From positions 248,001 through 312,000 of the forward strand of contig NZ_KB907548.1 in NCBI RefSeq assembly GCF_000382125.1: 64,000 nucleotides of DNA, in the 5' to 3' direction. Of the stretch, positions 45,814 to 55,276 are shown piece after piece; the first letter of the stretch is position 1; each line of letters opens with the position of its first letter. This DNA is from Eudoraea adriatica DSM 19308 (GTDB taxonomy: Bacteria > Bacteroidota > Bacteroidia > Flavobacteriales > Flavobacteriaceae). The notes under the pieces were generated by a model. The model was not told the origin of the DNA. It worked only from the letters and a program-made list of their open reading frames with translations, and did not search any database. Made by a program: the position numbers and the translations under genes.

Positions 45814-46895
45814 TCGGGGGTTTAAATAATTTTAAAAAGATCAGGTTTACCCTGGTCTTTTTTTATGTTTTATTTCTCCTTTCTTGTGGTTCGAAAGATG
45901 CTATTCAGAATGTTGATCTTCAGTACCAGGACTCAAGTGCCATCGGGGTTTCCTTTGAAACAAGTGATGTAAATGATTTAAAGTTTTTTCTAAAGGGGGA
46001 AACTAAAACTTCTATTTTGGGCGAAATTAAGTCCTCCGGACATAAGCATCATTTTACTCCCGTTATACCATTTAGAGCAGCCCAAACCTATGAGATAAGG
46101 CAAGGAGGGAGGCGTTTGTATTCTTTTAAAGTGAAAGACCTAAAGAATCCTGATAGACCGGAACTAATTACTATTTACCCAACTAAGGATACAGTACCTG
46201 AGAATCTATTGAAAATGTATTTAATTTTTTCAACACCCATGCAGGAAGTGGGAAATGCCTCAGACTTTATTAGTGTCTTTAATGAAACTGAGCAACGAGA
46301 AGTGGAACTTTTTCTGAATTTAGAAAAAGACTTGTGGGACAAGGATCACACAAGACTTACCCTGTGGTTGGATCCCGGGCGGATTAAGACGGGTCTCATA
46401 CCTAATAAGTTAATGGGCCTTCCTCTCAGGCAAGGACATAGTTATACGATTACTGTTTTGGGGAATTGGAAATCGGCCAGGGGTATTCCATTACCTAAAA
46501 ATTACATAAAGAAAATCGTTGCAGGAAAAAGAGACAATCAGATGCCCGATATATTAAACTGGGAGCTATCAGACCCTGCGGCTAATTCAAAAGAGGCTTT
46601 AAAGATTTCCTTTGGTGAAAGCATGGATGCCATCCTTGCCAGGGAATCCCTTCAAATTCACTATAAAGGAGAAATTCCGGTAGAAGGGAACTACACGCTT
46701 GGGGAATACGAAAATACAATTGTTTTTACACCTAAAGATAGCTGGAATGAAGGAGTATATGACATTTCATCTGACTCCAAAATAGAAGATCTCGCCGGCA
46801 ATAATATGAATCATCTTTTTGATACAAATAATGAGGAAATAAAAAAACCTACTTCGTCAGAAACGCATTACAAAAGGTCTTTTACCGTTTTTTGA
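45804..46895 (+). CDS. Ig-like lipoprotein coupled to the propeller protein
   Basis: 363 residues with lipobox LLSC (Cys28). The body has Ig-like repeats: an N-terminal unit, then ITIYPTKDTVPENLLKMYLIFSTPM and KISFGESMDA ... ILARESL, a pattern of bacterial SbsA-type Ig domains. Its 10-base overlap with the propeller gene argues that the two products work together at the cell surface. Function unknown. Confidence 0.65.
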   Translation: MDVIGGLNNFKKIRFTLVFFYVLFLLSCGSKDAIQNVDLQYQDSSAIGVSFETSDVNDLKFFLKGETKTSILGEIKSSGHKHHFTPVIPFRAAQTYEIRQGGRRLYSFKVKDLKNPDRPELITIYPTKDTVPENLLKMYLIFSTPMQEVGNASDFISVFNETEQREVELFLNLEKDLWDKDHTRLTLWLDPGRIKTGLIPNKLMGLPLRQGHSYTITVLGNWKSARGIPLPKNYIKKIVAGKRDNQMPDILNWELSDPAANSKEALKISFGESMDAILARESLQIHYKGEIPVEGNYTLGEYENTIVFTPKDSWNEGVYDISSDSKIEDLAGNNMNHLFDTNNEEIKKPTSSETHYKRSFTVF

Positions 46896-46962
46896 ATTTT
46901 TCCTTCCAATACAATCCAGAAAGTACAGATTTTTGCTTATTTTCAGCGGAAAATTATATGTT

Positions 46963-49900
46963 ATGAAGATTATCAAAAGTATTTTATTTGCCTTTGTTTT
47001 TTATCCGGTACTGGTATTTAACATCCAGGCTCAGGAAACAAAAGAAGACCTTTACCAGGGGTTGAAATTTCGAAGTATTGGCCCTGCCTTTACATCGGGC
47101 CGGGTAGCGGATATTGCTATTCATCCCGATAATGAAAATGTATGGTATATTGCTATTGGATCTGGCGGGGTATGGAAAACCGTAAATTCGGGGACAACAT
47201 GGACACCAATTTTTGATAAGGAAACAACCTATTCAATTGGCTGCGTGACTATCGATCCAAATGCGCCAAGTACTATTTGGGTAGGATCGGGTGAAAATGT
47301 AGGAGGTCGTCATGTAGGTTTTGGCGATGGAATATATGTTAGTAAAGACGACGGCAAGACCTGGAAAAATATGGGTCTTAAGAAATCTGAACACATTTCG
47401 AAAATCGTAATTCATCCCGAAAATTCAGATATCCTGTGGGTTGTAGCACAAGGGCCACTTTGGAGCAAAGGCGGTGAGCGAGGTGTATACAAGTCAGTTG
47501 ATGGAGGTGCAAGCTGGAATAAAACTTTGGGAAATCAAGAGTGGACAGGCGCTACAGACCTGTTGATTGATCCAACAAATCCCGATGTGCTTTATGCCGC
47601 TACATGGGACAGGCACAGGACTGTTGCTGCCTATATGGGTGGCGGCCCGGGCTCGGGAATACATAAAAGTACAGATGGTGGCGAAACCTGGGACAAGCTA
47701 AGCACCGGAATTCCAAAAGTAAATTTGGGAAAAATTGGACTTGCCATGAACCCGTTTAATCCTAAGATGATCTATGCTGCCATTGAATTGGAGCGCCTTA
47801 CCGGTGGGATCTTTGTTTCTACTAATGGCGGTCAGTCCTGGAGCAAGGAATCGAATACTGTTTCCGGGGGTACAGGACCACATTACTATCAGGAACTATA
47901 TGCTTCTCCCCATGAAGAAGGCAGGCTTTATCTGATGAATAATTATGTAAAAATTTCTGAAGATCATGGAAAAACCTTCGTGAATATGAACGAAGAAGGG
48001 AAGCATGTCGACAGTCATGCTATGGCTTTTAAAGCTTCTGATCCTAATTATGTTCTCTTTGGTACGGATGGCGGTTTGTATGAAAGTTTCGACCATACCA
48101 AAACATGGAAATTTATAGCTAACCTTCCCGTGACGCAATATTACAAGGTGGCTGTAGATGATAGTGAGCCATTTTATAATATCTATGGCGGAACCCAGGA
48201 CAATGGGTCACACGGTGGTCCTTCCAGAACCAGAAATGAAGCAGGAATTCTTAATTCGGACTGGTGGATTACATTGGGTGCTGATGGTCACCAGTCCGCT
48301 ACTGAACCGGGGAATCCTGATATTACCTATGGGGAGTTTCAGCAGGGCGTCTTATGGCGCATAGACCAGACTACCGGGGAGACGGTGTTTATTCAGCCTC
48401 AGCCTGCTGCAGGTGAACCTGCGGAACGTTTTAACTGGGATGCTCCTATTCTGGTAAGTCCACACAAACCCACCAGAATTTACTTTGCTTCCCAACGTGT
48501 CTGGAAATCAGAGAACAGGGGAGATGAATGGCGGGCCATTTCTAAGGACCTTACGCGGAACCAGGAACGTTTGGCTTTGCCTATAATGGGTGGCCAGCAA
48601 AGCTGGGATAATGCCTGGGATGTAAATGCGATGTCTAATTACAACACTATCACTTCACTGGCTGAATCTCCGAAACAGGAAGGCTTGCTTTATGCCGGGA
48701 CGGATGACGGAATCATACAGGTTTCTGAAGATGGAGGTGCAAATTGGCGAAAAGTGGAATTAAGCGCTATTAAGGGGTTGCCGTCCACACCATTTGTAAA
48801 CGATGTACGCGCAGACCTTTTTGACGCTAATATTGTATATGCGGCTCTGGATAATCATAAATACGGGGATTATAAACCTTATTTATTGAAAAGCACAGAT
48901 AAAGGCCGGACCTGGAGTTTAATGAATGGAAACCTCCCGAAACAACTTCTTACCTGGCGCTTGGTACAGGATCACATTGAGAAAGACCTGCTTTTTGCTG
49001 CCACAGAAAATGGGGTCTATTTTACAGCGAATGGGGGAGGTAGCTGGCACCAGTTAAAAGGAGGTTTACCCACAATTGCAATGCGCGATATTACAATTCA
49101 AAGAAGAGAGAACGATTTGGTAGCAGCTTCTTTTGGGAGAGGTTTTTATATTCTTGATGATATTACCCCATTACGCGAATTTAACGCTGCCGTAAGGAAT
49201 GCGGAAGCGACACTTTTTGATGTTAAACCGGCCTATTGGTATGTACCCAAATCTGCGCGCTACGCCCAGGGTAGCAATGAGTACGCAGCTAAAAACCCTG
49301 AATTCGGAGCAATTTTTACATACTACCTGAAGGATTCACTCACCTCGTTAAAGTATGCGCGCAAATTAGCAGAAAAAGGAAAAGCTTCTGTACCATTTCC
49401 CGGTTGGGAAGCTCTGGAAGCTGAGAAAGTGCAGCAACAGCCCAAGTTCTTGCTTACAGTTAAAGACAGCAAGGGGCAAGTAGTTAAAATGGTTGAAGGG
49501 ACCAATAAAAAAGGATTCAACCGTGTAAACTGGGCCCTGGACGTTGCAGATAGAGGTGGCGAAGATCTTAAGCCGGCAAAAGAAATGGATAATTATTATA
49601 GTAGTAGCGTTATGGTTACTCCAGGAGACTATTCGGTTACATTATCCAAGCTCGTAGATGGCCAGTTAGCACAAGTGGGAGGTCCTAAGAGTTTTAAAGT
49701 AGTGCCTCTGACTGAAGGTGCATTAAAGGGTGCTTCTTATGAAGAAATAGACGCCTTCAGAGAAGCGTATGAGGTATTTCAACAAGATTTAAAGGCCACT
49801 AATACCGTTTTAAAAGAAAGTGCCTTAAAAGTAGCGGCTATGCAGCGCGCTTTGCAGAAAGCGACATCCCCTTCTGCTGATCTTGCTCAAAAATTACATG

Positions 49901-50205
49901 CAGCCCGAACCTTGCTTCAGGAGATGGATTCCAAAGTAAATGGAAATCCTGCCAGGAATGAAATAGGGGAAAGGAATGAACCAAGACCTAATTCAGGGGA
50001 TTCCATTGGTCGTCGTGCTCTGACAAGCAGTACCTATGGGCCAACGGCAAATCACAAAGCAGCTTTTGGTGCTGCCCGGACTTTGTTGATGGATATAAAA
50101 TTGGAGCTCAAGGGGTTTGTGGAATCACAATTGCCATCGCTTGAAGCTGCGGTGAAAGATGCAGGGGCACCATGGATTGAAGGACAGGGATTAATTCAGA
50201 ATTAG
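46963..50205 (+). CDS. Large secreted VPS10/sortilin-like BNR-repeat protein
   Basis: About 1080 residues with a signal peptide ending NIQAQ. The first 730 residues form beta-propeller blades with repeated DGGxTW/S-x-DxGxTW (Asp-box) elements such as DDGKTW, DGGASW and DGGETWDK. The C-terminal part (about 800-1080) has a small beta domain then a helical region with coiled-coil spacing. Bacteroidota relatives are called glycosyl hydrolases, but no catalytic residues are evident to me. The ATG at 46963 is preferred over a TTG at 46933. Confidence 0.85.
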   Translation: MKIIKSILFAFVFYPVLVFNIQAQETKEDLYQGLKFRSIGPAFTSGRVADIAIHPDNENVWYIAIGSGGVWKTVNSGTTWTPIFDKETTYSIGCVTIDPNAPSTIWVGSGENVGGRHVGFGDGIYVSKDDGKTWKNMGLKKSEHISKIVIHPENSDILWVVAQGPLWSKGGERGVYKSVDGGASWNKTLGNQEWTGATDLLIDPTNPDVLYAATWDRHRTVAAYMGGGPGSGIHKSTDGGETWDKLSTGIPKVNLGKIGLAMNPFNPKMIYAAIELERLTGGIFVSTNGGQSWSKESNTVSGGTGPHYYQELYASPHEEGRLYLMNNYVKISEDHGKTFVNMNEEGKHVDSHAMAFKASDPNYVLFGTDGGLYESFDHTKTWKFIANLPVTQYYKVAVDDSEPFYNIYGGTQDNGSHGGPSRTRNEAGILNSDWWITLGADGHQSATEPGNPDITYGEFQQGVLWRIDQTTGETVFIQPQPAAGEPAERFNWDAPILVSPHKPTRIYFASQRVWKSENRGDEWRAISKDLTRNQERLALPIMGGQQSWDNAWDVNAMSNYNTITSLAESPKQEGLLYAGTDDGIIQVSEDGGANWRKVELSAIKGLPSTPFVNDVRADLFDANIVYAALDNHKYGDYKPYLLKSTDKGRTWSLMNGNLPKQLLTWRLVQDHIEKDLLFAATENGVYFTANGGGSWHQLKGGLPTIAMRDITIQRRENDLVAASFGRGFYILDDITPLREFNAAVRNAEATLFDVKPAYWYVPKSARYAQGSNEYAAKNPEFGAIFTYYLKDSLTSLKYARKLAEKGKASVPFPGWEALEAEKVQQQPKFLLTVKDSKGQVVKMVEGTNKKGFNRVNWALDVADRGGEDLKPAKEMDNYYSSSVMVTPGDYSVTLSKLVDGQLAQVGGPKSFKVVPLTEGALKGASYEEIDAFREAYEVFQQDLKATNTVLKESALKVAAMQRALQKATSPSADLAQKLHAARTLLQEMDSKVNGNPARNEIGERNEPRPNSGDSIGRRALTSSTYGPTANHKAAFGAARTLLMDIKLELKGFVESQLPSLEAAVKDAGAPWIEGQGLIQN

Positions 50206-50229
50206 AATTATTAATCTTTAAATATATAC

Positions 50230-50260
50230 CCGGGAATTTTTGCAATTCCCGGTTTTTTTT
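50230..50260 (+). terminator. Intrinsic terminator after the VPS10-like gene
   Basis: CCGGGAATT (50230-50238), loop TTTGC, AATTCCCGG (50244-50252), followed by eight T. Confidence 0.92.
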
Positions 50261-50335
50261 GATCTGGTTAAGGTCAGGAACTCCCTATTCGGATTATTTT
50301 GTTAATCCAAGTGATAGATGAAAACTCTTTGGTTT

Positions 50336-51547
50336 CTAAAACGGGCTCTGAGTACCCTTTTTTGAAAGGAAGAAAAATGCCAAAACCACAAAAGACAGAA
50401 TCCCACAGACCAAAAACCCAATAAACATGGGAAGCACGCTGTTTATAACAAAATGCCCGATATATGTACTTATTGCAACTCCCATGATAGTTGCAATAAA
50501 TCCGGTAATGGCGGCACCTATACCTGCTATATGCCCAATCGGTTCCATAGCAAGAGCGCGCAGGTTGCCAAAAAGAAAACCTACCGCAAAAAATTGCAGG
50601 GCAAAGAAGGTAAGCAGGATTCCAAATGAGGGATTTCCGGAACCGGCAAACAAAACTATGTAAAGTAAAGAGGTTACTACATAAGCCGCCATGGAAATAG
50701 TCACCAAACGTAACATCCCATAGCGCAATACCAATGTGCCATTAAGTAGGGTAGCAGTCCCTATGGTAATAGCCAGGGCAGCAAAAATATACGGAAAGGA
50801 TTCTTTTAAGGCATATTGTTCCTGAAAAATCTGTTGTGCGGTACTTAGATAGACCAAAAATGATCCGGTAATAAAGCCCCAGATTAAAGTAAATAGCATG
50901 GTTTGCTTGTAATTAAACAATTCCTTGTAACCACTAATAAAGACACTGCCACGAAAGGAAGTTCTTTTACGGGGGATAAGTGTTTCCGGTTGTCTCCTCC
51001 AGAACCAGATCGCGACCAGTATCCCAAATACTACCTGGATATGAAATATGGCTTCCCAGCCGTAGAAATCAAGAATCCATTTTCCTAAGGTTGGTGCAAT
51101 TATTGGGACAAGGATAAAAATTACCGTAACAAAAGACATAACACGGGCCATATAGTCCCCATTATATTTATCACGGATCATAGCAATGCTTATTGTTCTT
51201 GGTGCTGATAGGGAAACGCCCTGCAGGATCCGGCCTGTTATCATCAATTCCAGACTTTGGGAATATACACATAGCAGACTCGCAAAAATAAAAAGTCCGA
51301 AGCCCATGTATACAACGGGTTTTCGACCTATACTATCAGATACAGGACCAAACAATAGTGGCCCGGTACCCAGACCTAAAAAGAAAAGTGTGATCAGCAA
51401 TTGGTTATGGGCAGGGTTAGTGGCACCGACTGCATCCCCAATTATATCCAGAGCAGGTAATAAAGCATCTAAAGCCAGGGCAGCAATAGACATGAGGGCT
51501 GCCATAAGGCCTACAAATTCTAGCTGGGATTGCACTTTTTTTACCAT
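50336..51547 (-). CDS. MFS multidrug efflux transporter, Bcr/CflA type
   Basis: 403 residues with about 12 hydrophobic segments. FGPVSDSIGRKPVVYMGF is the loop 2-3 MFS signature and LDALLPALDIIGDAVG the first-helix pattern of the Bcr/CflA drug-resistance branch. The ATG at 51547 is chosen because a TACTTTTG -7 box at 51552-51559 lies just upstream of it. Confidence 0.92.
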   Translation of the reverse strand: MVKKVQSQLEFVGLMAALMSIAALALDALLPALDIIGDAVGATNPAHNQLLITLFFLGLGTGPLLFGPVSDSIGRKPVVYMGFGLFIFASLLCVYSQSLELMITGRILQGVSLSAPRTISIAMIRDKYNGDYMARVMSFVTVIFILVPIIAPTLGKWILDFYGWEAIFHIQVVFGILVAIWFWRRQPETLIPRKRTSFRGSVFISGYKELFNYKQTMLFTLIWGFITGSFLVYLSTAQQIFQEQYALKESFPYIFAALAITIGTATLLNGTLVLRYGMLRLVTISMAAYVVTSLLYIVLFAGSGNPSFGILLTFFALQFFAVGFLFGNLRALAMEPIGHIAGIGAAITGFIATIMGVAISTYIGHFVINSVLPMFIGFLVCGILSFVVLAFFFLSKKGTQSPF

Positions 51548-51551
51548 CCGG

Positions 51552-51559
51552 CAAAAGTA
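51552..51559 (-). promoter_or_regulatory. -7 element for the MFS transporter
   Basis: TACTTTTG on the minus strand, 4 bases before the ATG, an exact TAnnTTTG match. It would give a nearly leaderless transcript, so the assignment is tentative. Confidence 0.4.
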
Positions 51560-51611
51560 CATTAATCCACAGAAAGAAACTTAGCTATTATGAAGGATCT
51601 GATGAAGAAAT

Positions 51612-51749
51612 TTAGAATAACTCAAAAACATAGCCCAGCAACCAATAGAGAACTATAAATACAAAAATGGTTCCGAAGCAGCCACATTTTCCGCCCCCTA
51701 TTTTATTTGCGCCAATGGCCGCAAGTATTGCTCTGACCAGGTTTTTCAT
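51612..51749 (-). CDS. Small Cys/Gly-motif membrane protein
   Basis: 45 residues. It starts MKNLVRAILAAIGANK, has GGGKCGCFG, then a hydrophobic helix of 20 residues ending in LLGYVFELF. I recall similar short GGGCGCFG proteins in Flavobacteria but cannot name a family. The next small membrane protein follows upstream in the transcript, 42 bases away, so the two may be one unit. Confidence 0.5.
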   Translation of the reverse strand: MKNLVRAILAAIGANKIGGGKCGCFGTIFVFIVLYWLLGYVFELF

Positions 51750-51791
51750 AAGGATTAATAATTATCTTTCAGAAGATACGAAAAAACGTAT

Positions 51792-51989
51792 TTACAATTC
51801 AAGATGTTTCAACACTTCGTAAACAATAAATGCCGGCCACAAAAGGGCTTTGATAAATCCTATTACACCGGTCCAAAAGCTTGTGGCCATTTGAATATAA
51901 TATACGGCAGCACCCAAAAGACCTAGCCCATATACCGCATTTGAAGCCTGGTTGGTGTTTGTAATGTTTTTCGTGGACATATTTACCAT
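51792..51989 (-). CDS. Small membrane protein
   Basis: About 65 residues with two hydrophobic segments (GLGLLGAAVYYIQMATSFW and a segment with GFIKALLWPAFIVYEVL). ATGs at 51989 and 51980 are both possible; I use the first. It has the look of short Flavobacteriaceae membrane proteins of unknown role. Confidence 0.55.
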   Translation of the reverse strand: MVNMSTKNITNTNQASNAVYGLGLLGAAVYYIQMATSFWTGVIGFIKALLWPAFIVYEVLKHLEL

Positions 51990-52129
51990 TTTAGATTGCA
52001 AAATTCCGTTGCATAATTTCGGTCACCTATGATATAGGTCATGTACATCCCTAAAATACAAAAATGACGGGTGAAAGAAGAAGAAATCTGAATATGTTGT
52101 ACATTTAGAAAGCAATAAGTTACAACAGG

Positions 52130-52498
52130 ATGAAGATTAGAATTTTAGGAAATTCAGTGCGTTTCAGGCTTACCCGTTCAGAAGTAAACTCCCTTTGCAA
52201 TAAAGGTTACATAGAAAATAAAACGAATTTTGATACCAATGTTTTTACATACGCGGTCAGATTAGTATCTGATTCAGAAAAACTAAACGCAAAATTCATG
52301 GACAATACCATTACTCTAAATCTTCCTAAGGCCCTGGGAGCGAATTGGCATAAAACAGAGCAAGTAGGATTTAGCGAAACTATTAGTTTTATGAACAATG
52401 GGAGCTTATCCCTCTTATTAGAAAAAGATTTTACCTGTCTGGATGAGCGCGCTGAGGATCAATCAGACAATTACCCTAATCCTAAAGCATTACTTTAA
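52130..52498 (+). CDS. Conserved protein preceding the YdeP-type oxidoreductase
   Basis: 122 residues, beta-rich, starting MKIRILGNSVRFRLTRSEV. It contains LNLPKALGANW and ends in a charged tail. No signal peptide, so it should be cytoplasmic. The molybdopterin gene starts 4 bases later, so it may be an accessory or maturation factor for that enzyme. It resembles a Bacteroidota DUF that I cannot confirm (DUF7009 from memory). Confidence 0.6.
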   Translation: MKIRILGNSVRFRLTRSEVNSLCNKGYIENKTNFDTNVFTYAVRLVSDSEKLNAKFMDNTITLNLPKALGANWHKTEQVGFSETISFMNNGSLSLLLEKDFTCLDERAEDQSDNYPNPKALL

Positions 52499-52502
52499 GT
52501 AA

Positions 52503-54809
52503 ATGACTAAAAAAATCTATAAAAGAAATGTTTGTGTTAGGGGGCCGGATAGGTTTTCTGAAATCAAAATAACCAATCCTAAACCTTATGCCGCAGGAAA
52601 AGAAGGGATTGCCGCAGCCATGAAGCACAGCTTTAAAGAAATGGGTGTTTTTAGAGCTATGTCTACTTTATTGCATATGAATCAGAAGGATGGTTTTGAT
52701 TGTCCGAGTTGTGCATGGCCAGATCCCGAAAAACCTTCCAGAATAGGGGAGTATTGTGAAAACGGTGCTAAGGCCTTGGCAGATGAGGCTACTACCTCCC
52801 ACATAGGATCAGAATTCTTTGCAGAATATTCGGTGGAAGAATTGTCTCTGAGAAATGATTATGAACTAAATGCATTGGGCAGGTTGGCCGAGCCATTGGT
52901 TTTACGGAAAGGCAATATTCATTATGAGGCTATTGCATGGGAAGAGGCCTTTAGTCTTATTGCGGATGAACTGCACAGTCTACAAAGTCCTGACCAGGCT
53001 ATATTCTATACTTCCGGGCGCTCAAGTAATGAAGCTGCGTTCTTGTATGGTTTGTTTGCAAGAGCTTTCGGGACAAATAATTTACCTGATTGTTCCAACA
53101 TGTGCCACGAATCGAGTGGGGTAGCACTTTCAGAAACTCTTGGAATAGGTAAAGGGTCTGTAAAGCTTGAAGATTTATATGGGGCAGAAGTGATCATTGT
53201 AGCAGGGCAAAACCCCGGAACCAATCATCCCCGGATGCTATCAGCCTTGGAGAAATGCAAGGAAAACGGCGGTTGCATTATTAGTATCAATCCCCTCGAG
53301 GAATCCGGACTGATAAATTTTAAAAATCCCCAGCGCTTAAAGGGCTTGTTGGGTTCGGGAGAACAGATAACAGACCTTCACCTCCAGGTAAAGATAAATC
53401 AGGATATCCCATTGATTAAGTTAATCCTAAAAAAACTGGCTGTATTGGACAAGCTGGAGGGTAATATCTTTGACGCAGACTTTATTGAGAAATATACAGT
53501 AGGAGCAGAGGCTTTATTAAAGGATTTGGATTGCTATTCTGAAAAAGAACTTCTTGCGCTAAGCGGTGTTCCTGTTGAAAAAGTGGATGCAGCTGTAAAT
53601 TTATTGGCGGGGAAACAGAAAATAATAGTTTGCTGGGCCATGGGGTTAACCCAGCATAAGAATGGCGTAGAAACCATAAGGGAATATGTAAATCTGTTAT
53701 TGCTAAAGGGTGCTATAGGCAGACCTTATAGTGGCACATGTCCGGTTAGGGGTCATAGTAACGTGCAGGGAGACAGGAGTGTGGGTATCATGCATTATAT
53801 CGACAAGGGATTTAATAAGCGAATTGAAACCCATTTGGGATTTACACCACCTGCTGAGGCGGGCTTAGATGTAGTAGGAGCTATGCGGGCCATGCATGAT
53901 GGTGAAGCAAAAATATTTATGGCCCTTGGAGGAAATTTTTTAATGGCAGCATCAGATACGGATTATACGGCAGAAGCTTTGCAACGCTGCGAACTTACGG
54001 TACAGGTTAGCACGAAGCTTAACCGAAGTCATCTTGTAACTGGCAAAACAGCTTTGATTTTACCTAACTATGGTCGTTCTGAGAAGGAAGCCGGGGGGAC
54101 TAATTGCTTTGTCACTGTAGAAAATAGCATGGGACGGGTTCGCGCATCAAAAGGAGTGCTGAAACCGGTATCTGAGAACCTGAAGAGTGAGCCGGAACTG
54201 ATTGCAACTCTCGCTGATACATATTTTAAAGGTGCGCATCCTGTGAATTGGAAGCTTTTGGGAGGCGATTACAGCAAGATCAGGGAAATGATAGATAAGG
54301 TCGCCAAAGGCTTCGAAAATACCGAATCAAGAGCTAATGGCGTCGGCTACTATCTGCCTAATAACGTCAGGGAACGAGATTTCAGCAAGTTACCGGGCGG
54401 CAAAGCCAGAATAACAATAAATAAGCTGCCGGAACATAGACTTGAGTCCGATGAATTTATGTTAATGACGATACGGTCTCACGATCAGTTTAATACAACT
54501 ATCTATGGAATGGACGATAGATACCGTGGGGTATATAATGAACGGAGAATTGTGTTTATGAATCCGGACGATATGGCAGAAAATAATTTTGAAAAATTGG
54601 AGGTAGTGAATCTGAGCAGTAGGTACGATGCCAGGACCAGAACTGCCTATAATTTTATGGTTTTGCCTTATAAAATTCCAAAAGGTAATTTGGCAGCCTA
54701 TTTTCCGGAGACAAATGCCCTGGTGCCTTATAATCAATTTGCCGATAGAAGTCGTACTCCAATTAGTAAATCTATCAAAGTGCGGGTGTGTAAACGGCAA
54801 TCGTCATAA
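52503..54809 (+). CDS. FdhF/YdeP-family molybdopterin oxidoreductase
   Basis: 768 residues. Early Cys motif DCPSCAWPDP (where Mo-enzymes carry a [4Fe-4S] cluster), then molybdopterin-binding repeats (IFYTSGRSSNEAAFL; CSNMCHESSG; GQNPGTNHPR; NGVETIREYVNL) and a C-terminal MopB domain (LMTIRSHDQFNTTIYGMDDRYRGV). Relatives are called formate dehydrogenase-like, but the YdeP branch has no clear activity. No signal peptide, so a cytoplasmic enzyme. Its upstream neighbour may be an accessory protein. Confidence 0.9.
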   Translation: MTKKIYKRNVCVRGPDRFSEIKITNPKPYAAGKEGIAAAMKHSFKEMGVFRAMSTLLHMNQKDGFDCPSCAWPDPEKPSRIGEYCENGAKALADEATTSHIGSEFFAEYSVEELSLRNDYELNALGRLAEPLVLRKGNIHYEAIAWEEAFSLIADELHSLQSPDQAIFYTSGRSSNEAAFLYGLFARAFGTNNLPDCSNMCHESSGVALSETLGIGKGSVKLEDLYGAEVIIVAGQNPGTNHPRMLSALEKCKENGGCIISINPLEESGLINFKNPQRLKGLLGSGEQITDLHLQVKINQDIPLIKLILKKLAVLDKLEGNIFDADFIEKYTVGAEALLKDLDCYSEKELLALSGVPVEKVDAAVNLLAGKQKIIVCWAMGLTQHKNGVETIREYVNLLLLKGAIGRPYSGTCPVRGHSNVQGDRSVGIMHYIDKGFNKRIETHLGFTPPAEAGLDVVGAMRAMHDGEAKIFMALGGNFLMAASDTDYTAEALQRCELTVQVSTKLNRSHLVTGKTALILPNYGRSEKEAGGTNCFVTVENSMGRVRASKGVLKPVSENLKSEPELIATLADTYFKGAHPVNWKLLGGDYSKIREMIDKVAKGFENTESRANGVGYYLPNNVRERDFSKLPGGKARITINKLPEHRLESDEFMLMTIRSHDQFNTTIYGMDDRYRGVYNERRIVFMNPDDMAENNFEKLEVVNLSSRYDARTRTAYNFMVLPYKIPKGNLAAYFPETNALVPYNQFADRSRTPISKSIKVRVCKRQSS

Positions 54810-54941
54810 AAGACTAATAGAGGTACCTAAATTATTGGTCGTTACTATTCGCTGTTGATCGAATAAAACGTTTATAAGTCAAACCCCTATGGTTTGTTAA
54901 GGAAAATGGCTTAAATTGGGTTTGCATACGAGACACTTAAA

Positions 54942-55271
54942 ATGAAAAAAGATCTATTGCTTTTATTTTGCATCGGCCTAAGTGCCATTTGCTCATCTAA
55001 TGTTTTAGCCCAGCAAGGAACTCAATCAGGGACTATAATAAATTCAGAAGAGGAAGAAGGCCCAAAACTATTTAAATTTGAACCAGATTATCAGGCTGCC
55101 GAGGAGGTACAACGTAAAGAAATACTTTTGAAAAGGGGTTTAATAGATTCTATGGATATCTCAGAAGGTAAGCGTCAAAAACTTGTACGGGATCTCTACA
55201 GGAATAAGGATTCCAAACGCCTGACCAAAATTCTGCTGGCAAATAATAAGTTTGAGGAATTAGAGGACTAA
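54942..55271 (+). CDS. Small secreted protein, paralogue of the one at 42126
   Basis: 109 residues with a signal peptide ending SNVLAQ. After an acidic stretch (SEEEEG) comes the conserved core VQRKEILLKRGLIDSMDIS ... RDLYRNKD shared with the 42126 protein. The gene 6 bases downstream is a BNR lipoprotein, suggesting an operon. Function unknown. Confidence 0.65.
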   Translation: MKKDLLLLFCIGLSAICSSNVLAQQGTQSGTIINSEEEEGPKLFKFEPDYQAAEEVQRKEILLKRGLIDSMDISEGKRQKLVRDLYRNKDSKRLTKILLANNKFEELED

Positions 55272-55276
55272 CTTAT

